Below are positions 1-9,274 of a stretch of DNA of 64,000 nucleotides, piece after piece. Origin of the DNA: JAGNNV01 sp031412915 (GTDB lineage Bacteria; Acidobacteriota; Vicinamibacteria; Fen-336; JAGNNV01); contig JANODX010000093.1 of assembly GCA_031412915.1 (NCBI GenBank), positions 40,347 through 104,346 on the forward strand, given 5' to 3'. Numbering within the stretch: the first letter of the stretch is position 1; every line of letters begins with the position of its first letter. Both the position numbers and the translations under genes were made by a program. The notes beneath the pieces were generated by a model. It ran no database searches, was not told where the DNA came from, and worked only from the letters and a program-made list of their open reading frames with translations.

Positions 1-2
1 AG

Positions 3-293
3 GGCATCATCAACATCAAGACCGAAGGCCGAAACGGCCTGGTTATTGGAGTAAAGTTCATGAGCGGCGACGAGGGTGTCATGCTCATTACCGCCAAGGG
101 TATGATTATCCGAACACGATCTAGTGAAATCTCGACGATGGGTCGGAACACGCAGGGTGTGCGGTTGATCCAGACGGACGATGGCGACCAACTCGTTTCC
201 ATAGCCCGTCTCGCCGAGAAAGACGAAAGCGCAGAGACAAGCGACATGGCCGATGACGAGGCCACAACAGAAACGCCAGGGAGCGAAACATGA
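3..293 (+). CDS. gyrA: DNA gyrase subunit A, C-terminal fragment
   Basis: Only the last 96 residues are present; the frame is open at the window edge and ends with TGA at 291-293. GyrA is the DNA-breaking and rejoining subunit of gyrase, and its C-terminal beta-pinwheel wraps DNA to allow negative supercoiling. The visible part is a typical last blade: GIINIK near the edge, then KGMIIRT and ISTMGRNTQGVRL, the latter being the repeated GyrA-box type segment of the domain. It ends in an acidic Asp/Glu/Thr tail of about 25 residues, common in GyrA. The stop overlaps the ATG of the next gene (ATGA), so the two are probably co-transcribed. The family call is firm; the amino-terminal catalytic part lies outside the window. 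Confidence 0.95.
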   Translation, partial: GIINIKTEGRNGLVIGVKFMSGDEGVMLITAKGMIIRTRSSEISTMGRNTQGVRLIQTDDGDQLVSIARLAEKDESAETSDMADDEATTETPGSET

Positions 294-964
294 AAAATTC
301 CTACGCCGGTTTCGGTGCGGTCAGCGTGCTGGCCGCTATGACGATGGCCTGCGGCAGCCCGGAAGGCCAGGTGATCGACAACTTCTTCCGCGCCGTCCAA
401 GCCAAAGACAGCCAGACCGTCACCAGCTTCTCGATGGTCCCATTCGACCAGGTCGTCAAGGGTTGGAAAGTCAAGAGCGTGGGCGAGGAACTGCGGGTCC
501 CCGCCCCGCTTTCAGCCCTGGCCGCGGCCCTCAAGGCGGCCGAAGAGGCCGAGAGCCAGAACAAGAAAGACGCAGGGGCCTATTTCAATGCGCACCCTCT
601 CGAAGTCGACAAGGTGAAGCCCTTGGTGGAGAGCGGAGGAGCCGTCCCGAAGAACCTCCAGAAGACGGCGGACGACTGGAAGAAGTTCAACGACACCGAC
701 AAGGATCTCAAGGCCAAGTCGGCCGAAGCGAAACAGGCCTACGACCGGGAAAGAAGGCTGGTAACGATGTCAGTCGGCCAAGCCGGCAACCCGGAGGCAC
801 TGGCCGGCGACCTTATCACCAAGTCCGCCATGGTCGAGGTCGAGGCCGGCGGCGACGTCAAGTTGTACTCGATCCAGTTGCGAAAGTACGATGTGGCGCC
901 TGGCGGCCAGGCCGCCAAGAAGGTCATGAGCCGCTGGCTCATCCAGTCCATTACGCCCCAGTAA
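290..964 (+). CDS. putative lipoprotein of unknown function
   Basis: This 224-residue protein starts with a basic residue, a hydrophobic stretch and Cys21 in the context TMAC, a weak lipobox, so export and lipid anchoring are likely but not certain. The rest is hydrophilic, rich in Lys, Ala and Asp, with helical heptad-like stretches around residues 75-160 and no metal or nucleotide motif. It overlaps the gyrA stop by four bases (ATGA), which argues for translational coupling and supports this start. I do not recognise the family. The N-terminal part just after the Cys (a run about a FFRAVQAKDS segment) resembles the start of small NTF2-like or DUF4878-type lipoproteins, but that is only a guess. 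Confidence 0.8.
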   Translation: MKNSYAGFGAVSVLAAMTMACGSPEGQVIDNFFRAVQAKDSQTVTSFSMVPFDQVVKGWKVKSVGEELRVPAPLSALAAALKAAEEAESQNKKDAGAYFNAHPLEVDKVKPLVESGGAVPKNLQKTADDWKKFNDTDKDLKAKSAEAKQAYDRERRLVTMSVGQAGNPEALAGDLITKSAMVEVEAGGDVKLYSIQLRKYDVAPGGQAAKKVMSRWLIQSITPQ

Positions 965-1020
965 CCCCCCGCGGATCCTGGCTGGTTCCCGCGGGTACCG
1001 GAGGCGTCAACGGCAGTTCG

Positions 1021-3135
1021 TCAGGCCGGCCGCAGGCCGGCGAACTTGGCGAGTAGTCGAGTGGCGCCGCGCCCCGGGAACGAGACCGTAAGTTTCGCGC
1101 CCTCCCCCGCCCCTTCGACGCGCAACACGGTTCCGTAACCAAACCGCTCGTGCACCACACCCTGGCCCGGGCGAAAACGCTGAGCCGGGAGGGTGGGGCC
1201 ACCCAACCCGGAAGCCGCCCGCGACGGCAGCGATTTAGGCGGTCCTTCGGGAGTGCCGAAGCAGTCCGGGGGTATTTCGGAAAGAAACCGGCTGGGCAGA
1301 GTGATCCGCCGATCACCAAAGTAGGAGCGCTCTCTGGCTCGGGTCAGCACGAGTCGGTTTTGGGCACGGGTCATTCCCACGTAGCAGAGGCGGCGCTCTT
1401 CCTCCATTTGGCCTGGATCTTGAACCGCGCGCATGTGCGGAATCAGGCCCTCCTCCATCCCCACCAGGAAGACGGTGTCGAACTCCAGACCCTTCGCCGC
1501 ATGGAGCGTCATGAGAAGAACCGGGGCGTCATCACGGATCGAGTCCGCGTCGGCGAGAAGAAATGTGCGATCCAGGAACTCACGCAGGCCCAGACCCTCT
1601 CGCTCCTCGAAGTCGGCCGCGGCCATCCGCAGTTCCTTAAGGTTTTGGAGTCGATCCTCCCGCACCGGGGAAGGTTCTTCTTCGATCAGCGCCTCATAGC
1701 CGGTTTTCCCGACCACCGCATCCACCAGTGCGGAAGGGCCGAGCGATTCCCGGAGATCCCTCAGAGCATTCAGCATGGAGGCGAACCGCGCAAGGGCCGC
1801 CCGTGTTCGCGACGGGAGCGCCTCGGACGAGAGGACATCCCCGAGCCCTTCCCAAAGAGAGACTCCGCGCCTCTGGGCGGCTAAAGCGATCACGCCGAAG
1901 GTCTGCTCACCTACCCCGCGAGGTGGAACGTTGACTACGCGACGAAACGCCGAATCATCATCCACGTTCAGGATGAGACGCAGATAAGAGACCACATCCC
2001 GAATTTCTCGCCGGGCGTAGAACCCAACCGCGCCCACCACCTGATACCGGATTCGCGCCCCGGCAAAAGCCTCTTCCAGGGCGCGGCTCTGGGCATTCAT
2101 TCGATAGAGACAAGCGATCCGGAGGCCCTCGCCGTGCCGCTGTATGTCGGTCGCGACCTTCTGCGCCTCCTCGTACTCGTCCTTGGCCACCAGGATCTCA
2201 ACCGGCTTCCCGCCCGGGCGCATGGCCCTCAGGGTCTTGCCGATCCGGTTCTCGTTCTTCACGACCAGGCCAGAGGCGGCGTCGAGGATGGCCTGGGTCG
2301 ACCGGTAGTTCTCCTGGAGACGGAGAATCGACGCACCCGGGAAGTCGCGCTCGAACTCCAGGATATTGCGGATGTCCGCACCCCGCCAGGAGTAGATCGA
2401 CTGATCCTCGTCCCCCACCACCGTGATGTTCTTATGGGTCGAAGCCAGCGCGCGCACGATCCGATACTGGAGGCGATTCGTATCCTGATACTCGTCCACG
2501 AGTATGTACCTGAAGGCGAGCCGCGGGTCACGTTCCAGGACATCGCTTTCTTCAAGAAGCCGAGCCGAAAGAGCAAGCAGATCGTCGAAATCCACGGCCT
2601 TTGCCGCTCTCAGTCCGGCGTTGTACCGGACCGTAAGCTCGTTAAGAACCTCAAGGCGGTAGTCCCGGACGTCCGCTTCTGAATATGGCCGCCCGTTCTT
2701 CTGCATGGACAGGAGAGAAAGGACGCGGCGAGGCGCGTAGGTCTTGTCGGAAAGGCCTACCGAGGCGATGACGCGCTTCAACAGGGACAAGGACTCGTCC
2801 TGGTCGTAAATCACGAAGTCTCGAGAGAGTCCGGCCTCTTCCGAGTGTCGCCTCAAGATTCGAACGCAGAGGGCGTGGAACGTCATGATCCAGGCCGACT
2901 TCGAATCTGGCCCCAGGCGATCTTCGATGCGGCGCCGCATCTCATCGGCCGCCTTGTTCGTGAAGGTGACGGCCAGAACGTCTCTCGGGTCTGCGCTCAT
3001 CTCCGAGACCAGAAACGAAACCCGTTCGGTGATGACTCGGGTTTTTCCGCTGCCCGCTCCGGCCAGGATGAGAGCCGGCCCTTGGACCGCGCGCACCGCC
3101 TCGACCTGCTCCGCGCTGAGCAAAAAGGAGCTCAA
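1021..3135 (-). CDS. pcrA: UvrD/PcrA/Rep-type superfamily 1 DNA helicase
   Basis: A 704-residue SF1A 3'-5' helicase, the right length for PcrA/UvrD. It unwinds DNA in excision repair and removes obstacles at replication forks. All motifs are visible: Walker A AGAGSGKT (25-32), motif II VDEYQDTN, motif III GDEDQSIYSWRGAD, motif IV LQENYRS, motif V TLHAAKGLEFDTVFLVG and motif VI YVGMTRAQNRL. The C-terminus (VHERFGYGTVLRVEG and following) is the Tudor-like domain that PcrA/UvrD use to bind RNA polymerase, which favours PcrA/UvrD over Rep. The start is TTG at 3133-3135, 15 bases after the glmS stop, without a clear Shine-Dalgarno sequence. It looks like the last gene of a glmU-glmS-pcrA group. 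Confidence 0.95.
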   Translation of the reverse strand: MSSFLLSAEQVEAVRAVQGPALILAGAGSGKTRVITERVSFLVSEMSADPRDVLAVTFTNKAADEMRRRIEDRLGPDSKSAWIMTFHALCVRILRRHSEEAGLSRDFVIYDQDESLSLLKRVIASVGLSDKTYAPRRVLSLLSMQKNGRPYSEADVRDYRLEVLNELTVRYNAGLRAAKAVDFDDLLALSARLLEESDVLERDPRLAFRYILVDEYQDTNRLQYRIVRALASTHKNITVVGDEDQSIYSWRGADIRNILEFERDFPGASILRLQENYRSTQAILDAASGLVVKNENRIGKTLRAMRPGGKPVEILVAKDEYEEAQKVATDIQRHGEGLRIACLYRMNAQSRALEEAFAGARIRYQVVGAVGFYARREIRDVVSYLRLILNVDDDSAFRRVVNVPPRGVGEQTFGVIALAAQRRGVSLWEGLGDVLSSEALPSRTRAALARFASMLNALRDLRESLGPSALVDAVVGKTGYEALIEEEPSPVREDRLQNLKELRMAAADFEEREGLGLREFLDRTFLLADADSIRDDAPVLLMTLHAAKGLEFDTVFLVGMEEGLIPHMRAVQDPGQMEEERRLCYVGMTRAQNRLVLTRARERSYFGDRRITLPSRFLSEIPPDCFGTPEGPPKSLPSRAASGLGGPTLPAQRFRPGQGVVHERFGYGTVLRVEGAGEGAKLTVSFPGRGATRLLAKFAGLRPA

Positions 3136-3150
3136 GGAGGAGATTTGGGC

Positions 3151-5013
3151 TTACTCGACGGTAACGGACTTTGCGAGGTTTCTCGGCTGGTCGACATCGC
3201 GCCCGGCCCGGAGGGCCACGTGATAGGCCAGGAGCTGGAGAGGAATCACGGTGACGAATGGCGAAAAGACATCGCTCACTCCCAGGACATCCACTTCCAC
3301 GCCCGGAACTTCGATGAGAAGGTCATTAGGGCCCAGGATCTTACGCACATGAACGTCGCCCGCGTTGATGATGGCGACTACCCGCCCGCCCCGCGCCTTC
3401 ACTTCCTGAACGTTGGAAAGAATCTTCTCGTATCCGCGCCCGCGAGGGATGAGCGCCACCACCGGAAGAGATTCATCGATGAGCGCGATGGGACCGTGTT
3501 TCATCTCGCCGGCGGGGTAGCCCTCGGCGTGAATGTAGGAGATCTCTTTCAGCTTGAGCGCCCCCTCGAGCGCAATCGGGTACTGTACTCCCCGGCCGAG
3601 AAACAAGAAGTCGGAAGCCTTGAACAGGCTGCGAGACATTTCTTCGACCAGCGGGGCGCAAGCGAGGGCGTGGTCCATGAGTTGCGGCACGCGAGCGAGC
3701 GAGGTCAGCAGATTTCTCCCGGCGGCCGCCGACAAGGCGCCTTTTCGTCGACCCAGGAAGACTGCCAGCAGTGCGATCGCCGCCAACTGAGCGGTGAAGG
3801 CCTTTGTGGAAGCCACCCCGATCTCCGGTCCGGCGTGGGTCAGGAGCGCCCCATCGGCCTCCCTCGTGACCTGCGAACCGGCCACATTGGTGATGGCCAA
3901 AATCGATGCCCCCCGCGAGCGCGCCTCGCGAATGGCCGCGAGAGTGTCCGCGGTTTCGCCGCTCTGGCTGATTGCCACCACGAGCGTCCCCTTGGAGACC
4001 ACCGGATCGCGATAGCGGAATTCACTCGCATAGTCGGTGCTGGCCGGGACCCCCGCCAGTTGTTCCATGAAGAACTGGCCGATCAAGCCCGCATGCCAAC
4101 TGGTTCCGCAGGCAAGAAACTGGATGCGTTCTGCGTTCTCAATCGCGCGCAGGCCGGCGTCCCCGATTTCCGTGAGCCCCACATCGCCGCTGTCGAGACT
4201 CATTCGTCCGAGCAGGGTGTCCCGTACGGCGCGCGGTTGCTCATGGATCTCCTTGAGCATGAAGTGGCGGAAGCCACCCTTCTCCGCCTGAACCGGATCC
4301 CATGAAATCGTCTCTTCTTTGAACGGTTCTGCTTTGCCCTGGGCGTCTACGATGCGCACGGAGTCGGCGGTAATGACGGCGATCGTTCGCTCGGGGACAA
4401 ACACGAATCGTCGGGTGTGGGCAAGCACAGCTTGAACATCCGAGGCGAAGAAATTCTCACCCTCACCCAGGCCAATGACGAGCGGCGGTCCAAGGCGGGT
4501 GGCCACCAACCGGTCGGGTTCGTCCTGGTGCATCAGAACCAGAGAGTAGATGCCACGCAACTCTCCGATGGCCCGGGCCGTGGCCCGCTCCAAAGATCCG
4601 TCGTAGTGCGAGGCCACGAGATGAGCCACGACTTCAGTGTCCGTTTCGGTTTCGAAGACCACTCCGTCCGCGGCCAGTCTTTCTTTGAGTTCGAGGTAGT
4701 TTTCAATGATCCCATTGTGAACGACCACCAACCGACCCCCCGCGGCGGAATGGGGATGGGCGTTCTCCTCACTGGGACGGCCATGGGTCGCCCAGCGGGT
4801 GTGCCCCAGCCCGATCTGGCCGGAAACCGGCGCCGAGGCGAGCACGGCTTCCAGATTGCGCAGTTTCCCGGGGGCCCGGCGGCGTTCGATGCGTCCCGCC
4901 GAAATAACCGCGAGGCCCGCAGAGTCATATCCCCGATACTCCAGACGCCGGAGGCCATCGACAAGAATGGGAGTTGCATTCCTCGGACCGACATAGCCAA
5001 CAATGCCGCACAT
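3151..5013 (-). CDS. glmS: glutamine-fructose-6-phosphate aminotransferase (isomerizing)
   Basis: GlmS makes glucosamine 6-phosphate from fructose 6-phosphate and glutamine, the first committed step to UDP-GlcNAc for peptidoglycan and lipid A. The 620-residue protein begins MCGIVGYVG, giving the N-terminal nucleophile Cys after Met removal. Class II glutaminase features follow (GHTRWATHG, HNGIIENY, ETDTEVVAHL), then two SIS sugar-isomerase domains (CGTSWHAG, SQSGETADTL, SEFRYRDP) and the characteristic end DQPRNLAKSVTVE. Its start lies only 9 bases after the glmU stop, so the two genes form a pathway operon; there is no room for a glmS ribozyme leader between them. Confidence 0.98.
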   Translation of the reverse strand: MCGIVGYVGPRNATPILVDGLRRLEYRGYDSAGLAVISAGRIERRRAPGKLRNLEAVLASAPVSGQIGLGHTRWATHGRPSEENAHPHSAAGGRLVVVHNGIIENYLELKERLAADGVVFETETDTEVVAHLVASHYDGSLERATARAIGELRGIYSLVLMHQDEPDRLVATRLGPPLVIGLGEGENFFASDVQAVLAHTRRFVFVPERTIAVITADSVRIVDAQGKAEPFKEETISWDPVQAEKGGFRHFMLKEIHEQPRAVRDTLLGRMSLDSGDVGLTEIGDAGLRAIENAERIQFLACGTSWHAGLIGQFFMEQLAGVPASTDYASEFRYRDPVVSKGTLVVAISQSGETADTLAAIREARSRGASILAITNVAGSQVTREADGALLTHAGPEIGVASTKAFTAQLAAIALLAVFLGRRKGALSAAAGRNLLTSLARVPQLMDHALACAPLVEEMSRSLFKASDFLFLGRGVQYPIALEGALKLKEISYIHAEGYPAGEMKHGPIALIDESLPVVALIPRGRGYEKILSNVQEVKARGGRVVAIINAGDVHVRKILGPNDLLIEVPGVEVDVLGVSDVFSPFVTVIPLQLLAYHVALRAGRDVDQPRNLAKSVTVE

Positions 5014-5022
5014 AGGTTCTCT

Positions 5023-6420
5023 TCAGCCCTTCCGTTCAGTGCTTTGGGCGCGGCGGTTGACCCACCCGGGTTTATTCTCTTGTCGCGCCCGGCCCAGGCC
5101 CAGGGCCCCGTCCGGCACGTCCTTCGTGATGACGCTCCCGGCCGCGATATACGCGCCGCGCCCGATCTTCACCGGGGCCACGAGTATGGAGTTGCTGCCC
5201 ACGAAGGCGCCATCTTCAATCGTGGTGGGGCTCTTCACCACTCCGTCGTAGTTGCAGGTGATCGTGCCCGCGCCGAGGTTGGCCTTGGTTCCGATGGTCG
5301 CATCGCCCAGATACGAGAGATGAGGGGCTTTGGAGCCCGCGCCCAGGATGGTCTTCTTGAGTTCTACGAAATTCCCTACCTTGGCGTTCTCGCCTACGAC
5401 AGAATCTGGACGAATATGGGCGAAAGGACCCACCGCCGCCCCCGCCGAAATCTTGGAACTCCGAACCAAACAGGAGTCCAGGATGCTCGCGCCCGGTCCG
5501 ATCTCTGAATCCTCTATCCGGCAGAAGGGACCCACCGAGGCGCCGGCTTCGACCCGGGTCGAACCTTCAAGGACAGTGAAGGCCCGCAGGCGCGCCCCCG
5601 GAGCCACGGCCACGCGGGGTCCGATCAGAACGGTGTCGGGCCGCTCGATCACGACCCCGGCCGAGACCAGACGAAGAGCGCGTCGCGCATAGATCTCTCG
5701 CTCGATACCCGCAAGCTCTCCCAGGGCATTCACTCCCGCCGCCTCCGCGGGGTCGTCGAGAACGACGGCTTCGACCCTTTCTCCTGCGGCGACCATCAAC
5801 GCGATCACATCCGTCAGGTAGAACTCGCCCTGCGCGTTGTCGGCCCGCAGTTTTGTGATGGTCTCTCGCAACCGGCCCTCATCGAACACGTACAGACTGG
5901 CATTCACCTCATTGATCAACAACTGCTCCGCGGTCGCGTCTTTCGCTTCGACGACGCCAGATACCCGGCCCCGCCGATCCCGAACGATTCGCCCATAGGC
6001 CGCTGGTGCAGCCACCCGAAACGAAATCAACGCAGCCGCCAGCCCCTTGCTCCTTTGCACCGCGCACAGTTCACGCAGAGTTTCGGGCCGCAGGAGGGGA
6101 ACATCGCCGGCCAAAACCACCACGGATGCGTCCGAACTGACCGCCATGTCCCCGAGGGCGACCTGCACGGCATGCCCGGTGCCCAGCTGGGGTTCCTGGA
6201 TCACAAAAGCGATTTCGGCGCTGGTCGGACAGGCGGCTTGCACCATGGCTGCCTGATGCCCCACCACCACCACGGTCTTCGCCGCCACGTCGGCGCAGAG
6301 GTCCAGAACATAGTGCAAGAGCGGCCGCCCTGCGGCCTCGTGAAGAACCTTGGGCTTCGCTGAGTACATGCGGGTGCCCTTCCCGGCCGCTAGCACGATC
6401 GCGCGAAGCATGAGTGTCAT
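5023..6420 (-). CDS. glmU: bifunctional GlcN-1-P acetyltransferase / GlcNAc-1-P uridylyltransferase
   Basis: GlmU acetylates glucosamine 1-phosphate and transfers UMP to give UDP-GlcNAc, the precursor for LpxA/LpxC-type lipid A synthesis and for peptidoglycan. The 465-residue length is normal. The N-terminal pyrophosphorylase domain shows LAAGKGTRMYSAKPKVLH, QLGTGHAV, LAGDVPLL and the NEVNASLYVF region. The C-terminal part is a left-handed beta-helix of hexapeptide repeats with the active-site segment FVELKK, then LSYLGDATIG, GAGTITCNYDG and FVGSNSILVAPV. It lies directly upstream of glmS. An alternative ATG exists three codons downstream. GlmM, needed between the two enzymes, is not in this window. 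Confidence 0.97.
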   Translation of the reverse strand: MTLMLRAIVLAAGKGTRMYSAKPKVLHEAAGRPLLHYVLDLCADVAAKTVVVVGHQAAMVQAACPTSAEIAFVIQEPQLGTGHAVQVALGDMAVSSDASVVVLAGDVPLLRPETLRELCAVQRSKGLAAALISFRVAAPAAYGRIVRDRRGRVSGVVEAKDATAEQLLINEVNASLYVFDEGRLRETITKLRADNAQGEFYLTDVIALMVAAGERVEAVVLDDPAEAAGVNALGELAGIEREIYARRALRLVSAGVVIERPDTVLIGPRVAVAPGARLRAFTVLEGSTRVEAGASVGPFCRIEDSEIGPGASILDSCLVRSSKISAGAAVGPFAHIRPDSVVGENAKVGNFVELKKTILGAGSKAPHLSYLGDATIGTKANLGAGTITCNYDGVVKSPTTIEDGAFVGSNSILVAPVKIGRGAYIAAGSVITKDVPDGALGLGRARQENKPGWVNRRAQSTERKG

Positions 6421-6465
6421 TAGACGGTTAAGGTGAGCAGAGACGCGGGTCGGTAACCGTGGTCT

Positions 6466-6972
6466 TCAGCCGGCGATCAGCGCTTCGAAGGCAGGGTTTC
6501 CCAACAGCCCTGCGAACTCGCTGTCGAGGGGAGCCTGGGCGCGGCGCTCGGGAGACAGGGCACATGCGGCTTTCAGCGAGGTAAGCGCCTCGTCCCCACT
6601 CTCTCGGCGAGCTTTGATCACGGCCATGAAATAGTGCGCGTCGGCGTTCTTGGGTTGCTCGGCCAGCACGGCTCCGAAATCCTTCTCGGCCTCGTCCAGG
6701 GCGTCCGAGTTGAGAGAAATGACGCCAGCCAGAAGGCGCTCGCTCGCGTTCTTGGGTCGGCCGACGCGATTGCCTTCAGGGGCGGAATTCATGGCCGCGA
6801 AACGCCGGGCCCGATCCAGGATATCGATCTCATCGGCAAACTGAGTTTCCATCACCGCCAAAGACTCCTTGGCCTTCTCGGTCTCGCCTTTCAGGGCGGC
6901 GCGAACAATTTTTGCAAAGGTCTCGGTGGCGAGTTCTCTTCGTCGATCATCCGCGAGCGGCTTCTTGGACAT
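6466..6972 (-). CDS. small TPR-like protein of unknown function
   Basis: A 168-residue cytoplasmic protein without signal peptide or membrane segment. Its N-terminal half is charged and helical; residues from about 75 on (LLAGVISLNSDALDEAEKDF, then QPKNADAHYFMAVIKARRESG) read like two tetratricopeptide-type helical hairpins, which normally mediate protein contacts. The C-terminus ends in an LLGNPAFEALIAG-like segment as in many TPR proteins. The gene lies 45 bases upstream of glmU on the same strand, so it may be the first gene of that operon, and it is divergent from lpxC across about 260 bases. No enzymatic motif is visible and no specific function can be given. Confidence 0.75.
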   Translation of the reverse strand: MSKKPLADDRRRELATETFAKIVRAALKGETEKAKESLAVMETQFADEIDILDRARRFAAMNSAPEGNRVGRPKNASERLLAGVISLNSDALDEAEKDFGAVLAEQPKNADAHYFMAVIKARRESGDEALTSLKAACALSPERRAQAPLDSEFAGLLGNPAFEALIAG

Positions 6973-7235
6973 GTCTTGACGGTCTCTTTCTATGGTTTAG
7001 GAGGGCGACGAAACTATTCGAACCGCGCAGTTTGGGGCGGCATCGGAAACAAATCCGGGGACCGACAAATGTACCACAGAGGCGACACTGGAGACATGTG
7101 TCTGATAGCACCCCTCAGTGGCCGAACCGACACTGCCGCCGTCGATCGAGTGGTGGGTTCGCCACAACCAGATCACTGGAAGCAGAGATACATAAACCCT
7201 TCCTATTTAAACACTTACAAGAAAACACCGCGAGC

Positions 7236-8168
7236 ATGACGGAAACGGAACAGCAATTGCAAAGCCAAGACTCAACTGTGCGCCAACGCACCCTTCAAAG
7301 AACTGTCGAAACCCGGGGCGTGGGACTCCATTCCGGCAAGCTGGTTTCGCTTCGTCTTTTGCCGGCGCCCGCCAACACGGGCATTGTGTTCATAAGGACT
7401 GACAGCGAAGGTCGGGAAATTCCAGCCCGGGTAGAGTGGGTGGCGCAGCAGGAACTGGCAATGTCCCTGAAGCGCGACGGCGCCCAGGTGATGACGGTTG
7501 AACATCTCCTCGCTGCCCTGTATGCGACTGGCGTCGATAACGTTCGCGTCGAAATCGATGGTCCAGAGATTCCGGTTTTTGACGGCTCGGCCCGGATGTT
7601 TCTTCACCTTATCGATGAAGCCGGGGTCAAGAACTTGGCCGCCTTCCAGAGCACGCTCGTCGTGCGCAGGCCGGTGCGCGTCAAATCCCCGAATGATGAT
7701 CGCTTCATTCTGGTCGAACCCGCCGACAACTTCGAGGTTGACTACTCGATTGACTTCAATCATGCCCTGGTGGGCCGACAGCGCATCGCTCTCGACATCA
7801 CCGAAGAGAGTTTCCGAAGAGAGTTGTCCTTCGCCCGGACTTTCTGCTTTCTAAGAGATGTTGAGGCCATGCGCGCCCGGGGTCTCGCTCAGGGTGGGTC
7901 CACCGAAAGCGCGGTGGTGATAGGCGAGGGTGGGTTTCTGTCCAGCCCTCGGGCCAAGGACGAATTCGTGCGACACAAGGCGCTCGATGTCGTCGGAGAT
8001 CTTGCTTTGCTTGGCTTCCGACTCCGGGGTCGAGTGGTCGCCGAGTGCGCCGGCCACGCCCTTCATGCAGAGTTGGTGCGCGCCCTTCTTCGGGATCACG
8101 CAGCCTGGACCATTGAAACCGGAACCGCCCAAGTCTCCGGCTACGAGTACGCGGTCGCTTCGGCCTGA
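7236..8168 (+). CDS. lpxC: UDP-3-O-acyl-N-acetylglucosamine deacetylase
   Basis: LpxC is the zinc deacetylase committing UDP-3-O-acyl-GlcNAc to lipid A, so its presence shows an LPS-type outer membrane. From ATG 7236 the protein has 310 residues, the usual size; a longer open frame upstream lacks family similarity. Motifs seen: ETRGVGLHSG near residue 26, MTVEHLLAAL with zinc ligand His90, the IDGPEIPVFDGSA segment, RTFCFLRDVEAMRARGLAQGGS, and HKALDVVGDLALLG carrying the other two zinc ligands (His and Asp), followed by the catalytic GHALH region. It stands alone on the plus strand with a Rho-independent terminator just downstream. The ribosome binding site is weak. Confidence 0.97.
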   Translation: MTETEQQLQSQDSTVRQRTLQRTVETRGVGLHSGKLVSLRLLPAPANTGIVFIRTDSEGREIPARVEWVAQQELAMSLKRDGAQVMTVEHLLAALYATGVDNVRVEIDGPEIPVFDGSARMFLHLIDEAGVKNLAAFQSTLVVRRPVRVKSPNDDRFILVEPADNFEVDYSIDFNHALVGRQRIALDITEESFRRELSFARTFCFLRDVEAMRARGLAQGGSTESAVVIGEGGFLSSPRAKDEFVRHKALDVVGDLALLGFRLRGRVVAECAGHALHAELVRALLRDHAAWTIETGTAQVSGYEYAVASA

Positions 8169-8189
8169 CCGGCCCGCCTAAGGCGTAAG

Positions 8190-8220
8190 AAAGCCCGCCG
8201 AACTCGGCGGGCTTTTTCTT
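8190..8220 (+). terminator. Rho-independent terminator after lpxC
   Basis: The arms AAGCCCGCCGA and TCGGCGGGCTT form an 11-bp GC-rich stem with a very short loop, followed by TTTCTT. A short A-run on the left lets it work also from the other strand, where the exbD gene ends 24 bases away, so it may serve both convergent units. Confidence 0.9.
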
Positions 8221-8243
8221 GGGTTAACGCCCTCTTTCTCGGT

Positions 8244-8714
8244 CTACTGGGAGGGGGTGTCGCCCCCGACGTTCAGATCAAAAACGATTCCCACGCGCTC
8301 GACCCCCGCGCCGTGCGCGATGTCCATCGCCTGGACGACCTTCCCGTAGAGTGACTTTGCCGCGCCGCGAACAAACAAGGTCTTATCGCTGCGCGTCTGA
8401 TAAACGTCCTTGAGTTTCTGATCCAGCTCTTCAAGGGTCGCCATCGGCTGTTTGTTGATCGAGATCGCTCCCGTCTCGCTGACTTCCAGAACGATTACCG
8501 ACCCCGGCGGCGGCGGCGGTACGTCGGCGTTGCTGTCTTTCGGTAGAGCAATGTCGACGCTCTTTTGCGCGGTCGGCGTCACCAACATGAAGATGATCAG
8601 CAAAACCAGCATGACGTCTATCAGGGGGGTGATGTTGATATCCGAAACCGCGACCGGGCCCGCTGCGTAATGGGCTTCTTCGCGTTTCTTCTTCTTCTTC
8701 TGGGTCTGTTCCAC
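8244..8714 (-). CDS. exbD: ExbD/TolR-family energy-transducing protein (second copy)
   Basis: ExbD/TolR proteins sit in the inner membrane, use the proton gradient with ExbB and drive TonB. From the GTG at 8714 the protein has 156 residues: a short Lys-rich cytoplasmic tail, one transmembrane helix containing the essential Asp (TPLIDVMLVLLIIFMLVTP), a Pro-rich linker and a periplasmic domain. I chose the GTG because a GGAGGG ribosome site lies eight bases upstream and it follows the stop of the preceding exbD by four bases; an upstream in-frame start would instead overlap that gene by 26 bases. It is the last gene of the tonB-exbB-exbD-exbD operon. Two consecutive, clearly different ExbD copies suggest a hetero-oligomeric channel or two TonB/Tol-like uses. 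Confidence 0.9.
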   Translation of the reverse strand: MEQTQKKKKKREEAHYAAGPVAVSDINITPLIDVMLVLLIIFMLVTPTAQKSVDIALPKDSNADVPPPPPGSVIVLEVSETGAISINKQPMATLEELDQKLKDVYQTRSDKTLFVRGAAKSLYGKVVQAMDIAHGAGVERVGIVFDLNVGGDTPSQ

Positions 8715-8718
8715 TGCC

Positions 8719-9165
8719 TTAACCCTCCACTTTGGGTTCGGCAATGAGGGCGATTTCTTCGATGCCTGCGTCGTGGCAGATATCCATGATCTTCATCACC
8801 TCGCCGTACTCCATGTTTATGTCCGCCTTCAGAAACGCCACCTTGTCGGTGTCTCCTCGCTCCGCCAGAGCCGTCTTCAACCGCTCCGCGAGATCCTCCT
8901 TGTCTCTCTCCAACGAGCCCCCCTCCAGCCGGACTCCCTTGAAAAAGATGGTGGAATTTCTGGTGAACCCAATGACGATATTGTCGGGATCGTCTGGACG
9001 TTCCTTGATGTTCGCGGCTTTGGGCAACTCCACATCGATGCCCTTGGTGATCAACGGCGTGATCACCATGAAGATGATGAGCAGCACGATCATGATGTCG
9101 GCCATGGGCGTGACATTGATGTCGGCCATATGGTCGCCTTTTTTATCACCGACTGACATCGACAT
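8719..9165 (-). CDS. exbD: ExbD/TolR-family energy-transducing protein (first copy)
   Basis: A 148-residue ExbD-type protein. A short cytoplasmic head is followed by one transmembrane helix with the conserved proton-translocating Asp in VTPMADIMIVLLIIFMVITP, then a periplasmic domain with the ELPKAAN segment typical of the family and a conserved C-terminal IMDICHDAGIEEIAL helix. It lies between exbB and the second exbD on the same strand and should act with ExbB as the motor for TonB. The start ATG at 9163-9165 gives the family's normal length; a second ATG further in would remove part of the pre-membrane segment. Confidence 0.92.
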   Translation of the reverse strand: MSMSVGDKKGDHMADINVTPMADIMIVLLIIFMVITPLITKGIDVELPKAANIKERPDDPDNIVIGFTRNSTIFFKGVRLEGGSLERDKEDLAERLKTALAERGDTDKVAFLKADINMEYGEVMKIMDICHDAGIEEIALIAEPKVEG

Positions 9166-9274
9166 GGTGCTTGCGAACCTCCGTTTGATCTACTGCGGGG
9201 AGCCAGGCGCGCCTTGAATCCGTCCACCGTCCGAAGTCCGGACGGTTTGCTTGCCCGGCTTTCTGGACTTGTGG

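Noticed and set aside
5014..5022. glmS ribozyme leader
   Set aside because: Only nine bases separate glmU and glmS, so a ribozyme leader cannot fit.
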